Assembly: GCA_024654415.1 (NCBI GenBank)
Contig: JANLHQ010000007.1
Coordinates: 1 to 9,406, forward strand
DNA: 9,406 nucleotides
Source of the DNA: Candidatus Azambacteria bacterium
GTDB taxonomy: Bacteria; Patescibacteriota; Minisyncoccia; GWC2-36-17; WO2-46-25
Direction of reading: 5' to 3'
Below are positions 4,818-9,406 of the stretch, piece by piece. Below the pieces are notes generated by a model. It had not been told where the DNA came from, searched no databases, and saw only the letters and a program-made list of their open reading frames with translations. The number at the start of each line of letters is the position of its first letter. Positions within the stretch are counted from its first letter, which is position 1. A program made the position numbers and the translations under genes.

Positions 4818-5582
4818 ATGGCACTCACGATTGCATTCTGCAACCAAAAAGGAGGGGTGGGGAAGACTACGACAGCCGTAAATACGGGGGCGTATCTTGC
4901 GTCGCTTGGGCAGAAGGTTCTTATGATTGACCTTGACCCACAGGCAAACGCAACCTCAGGACTTGGTTTCCCGCATGGGCATGCTACAATGAACTTATAC
5001 CACTGCCTTGTGGAGGGGTTTAGTCCGAGAGAGGCAATTCTTCATACTAAGATTGCAAATCTCGATATCCTTCCTTCATCGATTGACCTTGCGGGTGCGG
5101 CGGTAGAGCTTATCAGCGCGAGTTCCCGTGAATTCAAATTGTTTGAAGTGGTGCAAGCAATCGCAATGGATTACGATTTTGTACTCATCGACTGTCCTCC
5201 GTCTGTTGGCATTCTTACAATCAATGGATTGGTGGCAGCACAAAAGGTGATTATTCCGGTGCAATGTGAGTATTATGCACTTGAAGGGCTTTCACAATTA
5301 TTACGCACGATCGATCTGGTGCGAGAGCATATCAGCCCTACAATATCTGTTATGGGTGCGGTGCTTACGATGTATGATAAGCGCAATAAGCTTTCTCAAG
5401 AGGTGGCTAACGAGGTGCGAAAGAATTTTCCGGCTCATGTGTTTGAATCGGTGATTCCGCGCTCTGTGTCACTTGCAGAGGCGCCAAGCTACGGTAAGAC
5501 AATTATGGAGTACAAATGGTTGTCGCAGGGCGGGCTTGCATACAAGAATTTTGCAAAAGAGATTTTAGCGTTTAAACAATAA
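4818..5582 (+). CDS. parA: ParA/Soj chromosome-partitioning ATPase
   Basis: This is a 254-residue P-loop ATPase of the ParA/MinD superfamily. With ParB it separates newly copied chromosome origins by ATP-dependent binding to nucleoid DNA. The deviant Walker A motif KGGVGKTT spans residues 11-18 with the signature lysine K11. Walker A' is DLDPQ (38-42) and Walker B is LIDCPPS (123-129). The later PVQCEYYALEG and RSVSLAEAPS motifs are typical of Soj. The length is normal for a chromosomal Soj without the extra N-terminal DNA-binding domain found in plasmid ParA. The ATG at 4818 is preferred over an upstream in-frame GTG at 4770, because the added residues match nothing in the family and would overlap the promoter. 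parB follows after 11 bp in one operon. Confidence 0.96.
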   Translation: MALTIAFCNQKGGVGKTTTAVNTGAYLASLGQKVLMIDLDPQANATSGLGFPHGHATMNLYHCLVEGFSPREAILHTKIANLDILPSSIDLAGAAVELISASSREFKLFEVVQAIAMDYDFVLIDCPPSVGILTINGLVAAQKVIIPVQCEYYALEGLSQLLRTIDLVREHISPTISVMGAVLTMYDKRNKLSQEVANEVRKNFPAHVFESVIPRSVSLAEAPSYGKTIMEYKWLSQGGLAYKNFAKEILAFKQ

Positions 5583-5593
5583 TTATTTTTCAT

Positions 5594-6496
5594 ATGGCAC
5601 TCGGGAGAGGACTTTCTTCACTTATTCAACCAAAACAACCTGCTGCACCTGGCACAGAAGGAGAAAAAATGATTCCCGCAGCAACCTCAGAACATCGAGA
5701 CACTGTATTTTATCTCCCCGTAAGTCAGATTCAGCCGAACCCACTACAACCGCGTAAAAGCTTTAGCGAAGAGGCGCTTCAAGAGCTCGCCACATCGATA
5801 AAAGAAAGCGGCGTATTACAGCCAATTATTGTTTCGCGCATAAAAAATGAGGGAAGTGTGCCGCGTTTTCAAATTCTTACCGGTGAGCGAAGATGGCGCG
5901 CATCAAAACTCGCAGGGATGAAGGAGATCCCCGCGCTCATGCGAGACCTTCCGACCGATCAGGAAAATTTACGCCTTGCAGTCCTTGAAAATATCCAGCG
6001 CGAAAATCTGAATCCGATTGAGCTCGCACAGGCATACCAACGGCTCGTGGATGAGTACGGTATGGAGCAGGAGAATATTGGCAAGAAGATCGGTAAGAGT
6101 AGGCAATCGGTAGGGAATACCATGCGACTCCTTACACTTCCACAGCCAATACAGGAAGATGTTAGAAATGGGGTGCTTTCAGAGAATCACGCGCGCGCTA
6201 TCCTTGCGCTCCCATCTGATGAATTGCGGTTGAAGCTGTGGAAGGAGGTCAAAGACTTGAAGCTCTCGGCGCGGCACGCAGAGGTTGCGGCGCGGAAATA
6301 CAAAGGTACGCCCAGTAAGTCGGCGCAGACACTTGATGCGCTCACAAAAGACATGATGGTAAAGCTTGAGGCGTGTTTAGGAACAAAGGTGACTATTGAG
6401 CCGGGCAAACACGTGAGCGATGGCGGCAAGATCGTCATTAAATATTTTTCAAACGAGGATTTACGCGCGATCGTAAGAAAGATTGCGAACGAATAG
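5594..6496 (+). CDS. parB: ParB/Spo0J chromosome-partitioning protein
   Basis: This 300-residue protein binds parS sites and loads onto DNA as a CTP-dependent clamp, acting with the ParA encoded just upstream. The N-terminus MALGRGLSSLI is the usual short ParA-contact segment. The ParB/Srx domain begins near residue 36 (LPVSQIQPNPLQPRK). It includes GERRWRA (97-103), the CTP-binding motif region, and ENIQREN (132-138). A helix-turn-helix covers roughly 155-185 (IGKKIGKSRQSVGNTMRLL). The C-terminus is a short dimerisation region (VTIEPGKHVSDGGKIVIKYFS). No Shine-Dalgarno site is seen, so translation is probably coupled to parA. Its stop is 2 bp from the stop of the convergent rel gene. I found no convincing parS site in the window. 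Confidence 0.96.
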   Translation: MALGRGLSSLIQPKQPAAPGTEGEKMIPAATSEHRDTVFYLPVSQIQPNPLQPRKSFSEEALQELATSIKESGVLQPIIVSRIKNEGSVPRFQILTGERRWRASKLAGMKEIPALMRDLPTDQENLRLAVLENIQRENLNPIELAQAYQRLVDEYGMEQENIGKKIGKSRQSVGNTMRLLTLPQPIQEDVRNGVLSENHARAILALPSDELRLKLWKEVKDLKLSARHAEVAARKYKGTPSKSAQTLDALTKDMMVKLEACLGTKVTIEPGKHVSDGGKIVIKYFSNEDLRAIVRKIANE

Positions 6497-6498
6497 AC

Positions 6499-7947
6499 CT
6501 ATTTATTTTTCTCCAGTGACGCCCTGATTTTGCTTTTAGCGTAATTTGTTTTGACGAACGAAAGCCATGACCGAGATGGTTTTTTGTTTTTTTGTATGAG
6601 GATCTCGCATTTGTCACCATTTTTTAAGTGGTGTTCGAGTGATGTCATTTTATCATTCACTTTCGCGCCGCCACAGTGATTACCGATTTCAGAATGCACG
6701 AGATAGGCAAAATCAACGGGAGTTGCCCCTTCTGGAAGGTCAATGACATCGCCGGTAGGTGTGAAAACAAATATCCTATTTTTAAATACATCGATTTTCA
6801 GACTTTCTAAGAATTCTTTTGTTCCCTTCGATTCTTTTTGCCACTCCCTGATTTGTGCGATCCACTTCAAACTTTTACTTACCTGGCCACCAACCTTCGG
6901 TTTTCCTTGGTGTTCGTAAATCCAATGTGCCGCGATACCATGCTCGGCTTCGTCGTGCATTTTTTCCGTGCGTATCTGGAACTCGGTGATCTCCCCATTG
7001 ATACAAAATACCGTGGTATGAATACTCTGATAGCCGTTTGGCTTCGGGAGCGCAATATAGTCTTTTATTTTTCCTGGCAGTGGGCGCCATAATTTATGGA
7101 CGATCCCAAGCACCGCATAACAGTCTGCGATATCTTTTACGATGACACGGAGTGCCACGATATCATAAATTTCATCCAGATTATTGTTGTGCCGCTGGAG
7201 CTTTCGATACAGACTGAATACATGTTTCACGCGTGCATCTATGGCAGACACAGTGATGCTAGCCTTTTTCAATTCCTCCCCGAGTTTGTATTTTACTTTT
7301 GCGAGATAGACTTCTTTGTGTTCGCGTCGCTCTTTTATTTTATCAATGAGCGCATCATATTCAACAGGATGCGAGAATGGAAAGGAGAGATCCTCTAATT
7401 CCCCTCGGAGCTTTCCCATTCCGAGGCGCCCAGCAAGAGGCGCATAAATTTCAAGCGTTTCATCAGCAATTCTTTTTTGTTTGTGTTGCGGCACCGCACT
7501 GAGCGTTTGCATATTGTGGAGTCGATCAGCAAGGCGGATGAGAACAACGCGGACATCTTGCGCAATGGATAAAAACATTTTGCGCATATTCTCAAGATAG
7601 CGCTCTTCGCCGTGCGCATGGAGCTTTCCGAGCTTTGTAACGCCCTCAACGAGGAATGCAACATCTTTGCCGAATTCTTTCACGATTGATTTTTCACACG
7701 CCTTTTTTTCTTCCTCTGGCGCTGATTCGCACACATCATGAAGCAGTCCCGCAATAATAGTATTTGTATCCAACCGCATCTCGGCTAGGGTTTTGGCGAC
7801 AGCATACGGGTGTATGAAATATGGCTCGCCGGAATAGCGAAGCTCATTCTCATGCTTTTCTTGTGCAAAAGCGAACGCCCTTTCAATGAGCGCGACCTCA
7901 TCAGCGCTTCTACTTTTCAGTTTTTCGATGATGTCCTTCGCTTCCAT
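6499..7947 (-). CDS. rel: Short RelA/SpoT homologue ((p)ppGpp synthetase, possible hydrolase)
   Basis: This protein makes, and possibly degrades, the alarmone (p)ppGpp. With the ATG at 7947 it has 482 residues. The N-terminal HD hydrolase domain carries H46, H70, D71 and D141. Its HDxxED motif reads HDVCES (70-75), so the second acidic residue is serine, and the following loop is about 5 residues longer than usual. The synthetase domain is intact: YDIVALRVIV (D262), GKIKDYIALPK, NGYQSIHTT, and E322 in EFQIRT, followed by MHDEAEHGIAAHW. KIKD resembles the RXKD class of bifunctional enzymes. A TGS domain follows at about 378-440 (NRIFVFTPTGDVIDLP), and the protein ends about 35 residues later. 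The C-terminal zinc-finger and ACT domains of full-length (about 730-residue) enzymes are absent. A TTG at 7962 would add five residues. topA ends 21 bp upstream, so the two are probably co-transcribed. Confidence 0.93.
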   Translation of the reverse strand: MEAKDIIEKLKSRSADEVALIERAFAFAQEKHENELRYSGEPYFIHPYAVAKTLAEMRLDTNTIIAGLLHDVCESAPEEEKKACEKSIVKEFGKDVAFLVEGVTKLGKLHAHGEERYLENMRKMFLSIAQDVRVVLIRLADRLHNMQTLSAVPQHKQKRIADETLEIYAPLAGRLGMGKLRGELEDLSFPFSHPVEYDALIDKIKERREHKEVYLAKVKYKLGEELKKASITVSAIDARVKHVFSLYRKLQRHNNNLDEIYDIVALRVIVKDIADCYAVLGIVHKLWRPLPGKIKDYIALPKPNGYQSIHTTVFCINGEITEFQIRTEKMHDEAEHGIAAHWIYEHQGKPKVGGQVSKSLKWIAQIREWQKESKGTKEFLESLKIDVFKNRIFVFTPTGDVIDLPEGATPVDFAYLVHSEIGNHCGGAKVNDKMTSLEHHLKNGDKCEILIQKNKKPSRSWLSFVKTNYAKSKIRASLEKNK

Positions 7948-7968
7948 AATGATGAAAAGCAATGATTA

Positions 7969-9406
7969 TTATTCTTCGTTCGCGGCAGGCTCCTCCTCTT
8001 CTGGTTCTGTGGGTGCGGGTTCTTCCTTTTTCTTGTTCAGTGGATTTTCCCATGAGGCATAGGCACACTCTGGATACCGCGAGCATCCCCAGAACGTTCT
8101 TTTTTTCTTCGTTCTTTTTTCGACAACATCTCCTTCATTGCAGAGAGGGCAGCGCAGACCAATTGTTTTACGAATCGTTTTGGTATTTTTGCATTCAGGG
8201 AATTTTGAGCACGCAAGAAACTTGCCAAATCTTCCCATTTTGATGACCATCGGGCCGCCACATTTTTCGCACAGCTCATCTGTTTTTTCCTCCATCACTT
8301 CTTTTTCCACCTCATCATATTTCTCCATAAGATTCTTATGAAATGGCTCATAAAATTCGCGAATTGTTTTTTGCCACACCGTTTTTCCTTCCGCAACACT
8401 ATCGAGATCTTCTTCCATTTTCGCGGTGAATGCAATATCTACGATCTGGGGGAAGTGCTTCACAAGCATAGTATTCACCTTGATACCCATTTCTGTTGGA
8501 GCAAGGCGACGATCTTTATTCTTCTCGACATAGCCGCGCGCTTGAATGGTGCTGATAGTGGGAGCATAGGTTGATGGCCTCCCGATGCCGTGCTCCTCGA
8601 GTGCTTTTACCAGCGACGCCTCAGAATAGCGTGGAGGTGGTTGGGTGGTATGTGCCTCTGCGTTCACTGCGGTTGCATCAACCGCATCGTGTTCCGCCAT
8701 AGGGGGAAGAACAGTGTCTTCGAATTTCATTGGGTACGCTTCGAGAAATCCGGAGAATTTTTTCGTGACGCCATTTGCGCGGAATATATACGAGCGTGCA
8801 TCAGTTGTTTCTGATGCCACGATGTCGATAGCGGTAGTATCGAAGATCGCTTGTTCCATTTGTGATGCGATAAACCGGCGCCAGATAAGATTGTAGAGCT
8901 TCCATTGTGGAGGAGAGAGATGGTCTTTCATGCCATCGGGATGTCGCTGTGGGTTGGTAGGGCGTATTGCTTCGTGTGCTTCTTGTGCGAGCTTTGATTT
9001 TGTTTTAAATTTCCTTACTTCTGCGGGGGTAAAAGAAGCGCCAAATGTTTGCGTGATAACGTTCCGCGCTTCCGTGATGGCATTTTCAGAACAAAAGACC
9101 GAATCGGTACGCATATATGTGATAAGACCAATACTTCCCTCGCTCGGGAGCTCAATGCCCTCGTATAATTGCTGTGCGGTCATCATCGTTTGTTTTGCAG
9201 AAAAGCGTATCTTTTTTCCTGCCTCCTGCTGGAGGGTGCTCGTGGTAAATGGAGCTGGAGGGGTTTTCTTAAATTCTTTTTTTGCCACATGAGAAACCTG
9301 CCACGCGGCATGCTCAAGTGCGCGCACTAATGCGTCTGCTTCCTCCGTGTCTTTAATATCAAATTTTTCCAGCTTTTTTCCGTCGATAGAAATAAGAGAA
9401 GCAGGG
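7969..9406 (-). CDS. topA: DNA topoisomerase I (type IA), N-terminus beyond the window
   Basis: Topoisomerase I relaxes negative supercoils through a covalent tyrosine-DNA link. The frame is open from the right edge of the window, so only the C-terminal two thirds or so is present. It includes PPAPFTTSTLQQEA and the active-site segment GLITYMRTDS, with the catalytic tyrosine codon at 9115-9117. Next is RPTNPQRHPD, then the conserved YSEASLVKALEEHGIGRPST. Two four-cysteine zinc ribbons follow: CEKCGG...CSKFPEC near 8195-8276, and CPLCNEG...CSRYPEC near 8060-8160. The protein ends in a lysine and glutamate-rich tail (KKKEEPAPTEPEEEEP). The cysteine ribbons are known to bind single-stranded DNA in this family. 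rel follows 21 bp downstream on the same strand. Confidence 0.97.
   Translation of the reverse strand, partial: PASLISIDGKKLEKFDIKDTEEADALVRALEHAAWQVSHVAKKEFKKTPPAPFTTSTLQQEAGKKIRFSAKQTMMTAQQLYEGIELPSEGSIGLITYMRTDSVFCSENAITEARNVITQTFGASFTPAEVRKFKTKSKLAQEAHEAIRPTNPQRHPDGMKDHLSPPQWKLYNLIWRRFIASQMEQAIFDTTAIDIVASETTDARSYIFRANGVTKKFSGFLEAYPMKFEDTVLPPMAEHDAVDATAVNAEAHTTQPPPRYSEASLVKALEEHGIGRPSTYAPTISTIQARGYVEKNKDRRLAPTEMGIKVNTMLVKHFPQIVDIAFTAKMEEDLDSVAEGKTVWQKTIREFYEPFHKNLMEKYDEVEKEVMEEKTDELCEKCGGPMVIKMGRFGKFLACSKFPECKNTKTIRKTIGLRCPLCNEGDVVEKRTKKKRTFWGCSRYPECAYASWENPLNKKKEEPAPTEPEEEEPAANEE

Noticed and set aside
7220..7240. TGTTTCACGCGTGCAT as a parS site
   Set aside because: Only the left half resembles the TGTTTCACGTGAAACA consensus. 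The right half fails and it lies inside rel. TCACGTG near 2470 in leuS was rejected for the same reason.
7948..7962. TTG start for rel, adding MLFII
   Set aside because: No ribosome-binding site precedes it. The ATG at 7947 gives a normal family N-terminus, so it was preferred, though either is possible.

Overview
The window reads as a stretch of chromosome from a small-genome bacterium, most likely a member of the Candidate Phyla Radiation and perhaps Parcubacteria. This placement is inference. It rests on the compact informational gene set, the small DUF5671-like membrane protein, the shortened RelA/SpoT protein, the sparse use of Shine-Dalgarno sites, and two of three tRNA genes lacking an encoded CCA. 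By eye the DNA is a little under 50% G+C and rich in CGCG tetramers. I see no phage, plasmid or CRISPR genes.

Layout. Positions 1-165 hold two minus-strand tRNA genes, Arg(CCU) followed by Ala(GGC), driven by a good promoter near 180-207. That promoter is divergent from leuS (238-3144). leuS is followed 3 bp later by a two-helix membrane protein gene (3148-3618), and a strong bidirectional terminator hairpin lies at 3651-3681. An unrecognised minus-strand gene (3693-4238) sits downstream of tRNA-Leu(CAA) (4283-4366). A roughly 346-bp noncoding element (4372-4717) follows, with long terminal inverted repeats and nested internal hairpins. Then come parA (4818-5582) and parB (5594-6496) on the plus strand. 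They converge with a minus-strand pair: topA (partial, entering from the right edge) and a RelA/SpoT-type gene.

The two most notable points are these. First, leuS carries a complete Nudix hydrolase domain of about 140 residues at the start of its editing domain. The catalytic glutamates are present, and the insert differs in base composition from the host gene. Second, the structured inverted-repeat element between tRNA-Leu and parA resembles a MITE or a folded noncoding RNA.

Together the genes serve translation (leuS, three tRNAs), chromosome partition (parA, parB), supercoiling (topA) and (p)ppGpp metabolism (rel). The tRNA promoter has a GC-rich discriminator of the kind that stringent control acts on, so the rel product could plausibly regulate that tRNA operon. 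This link is inference.
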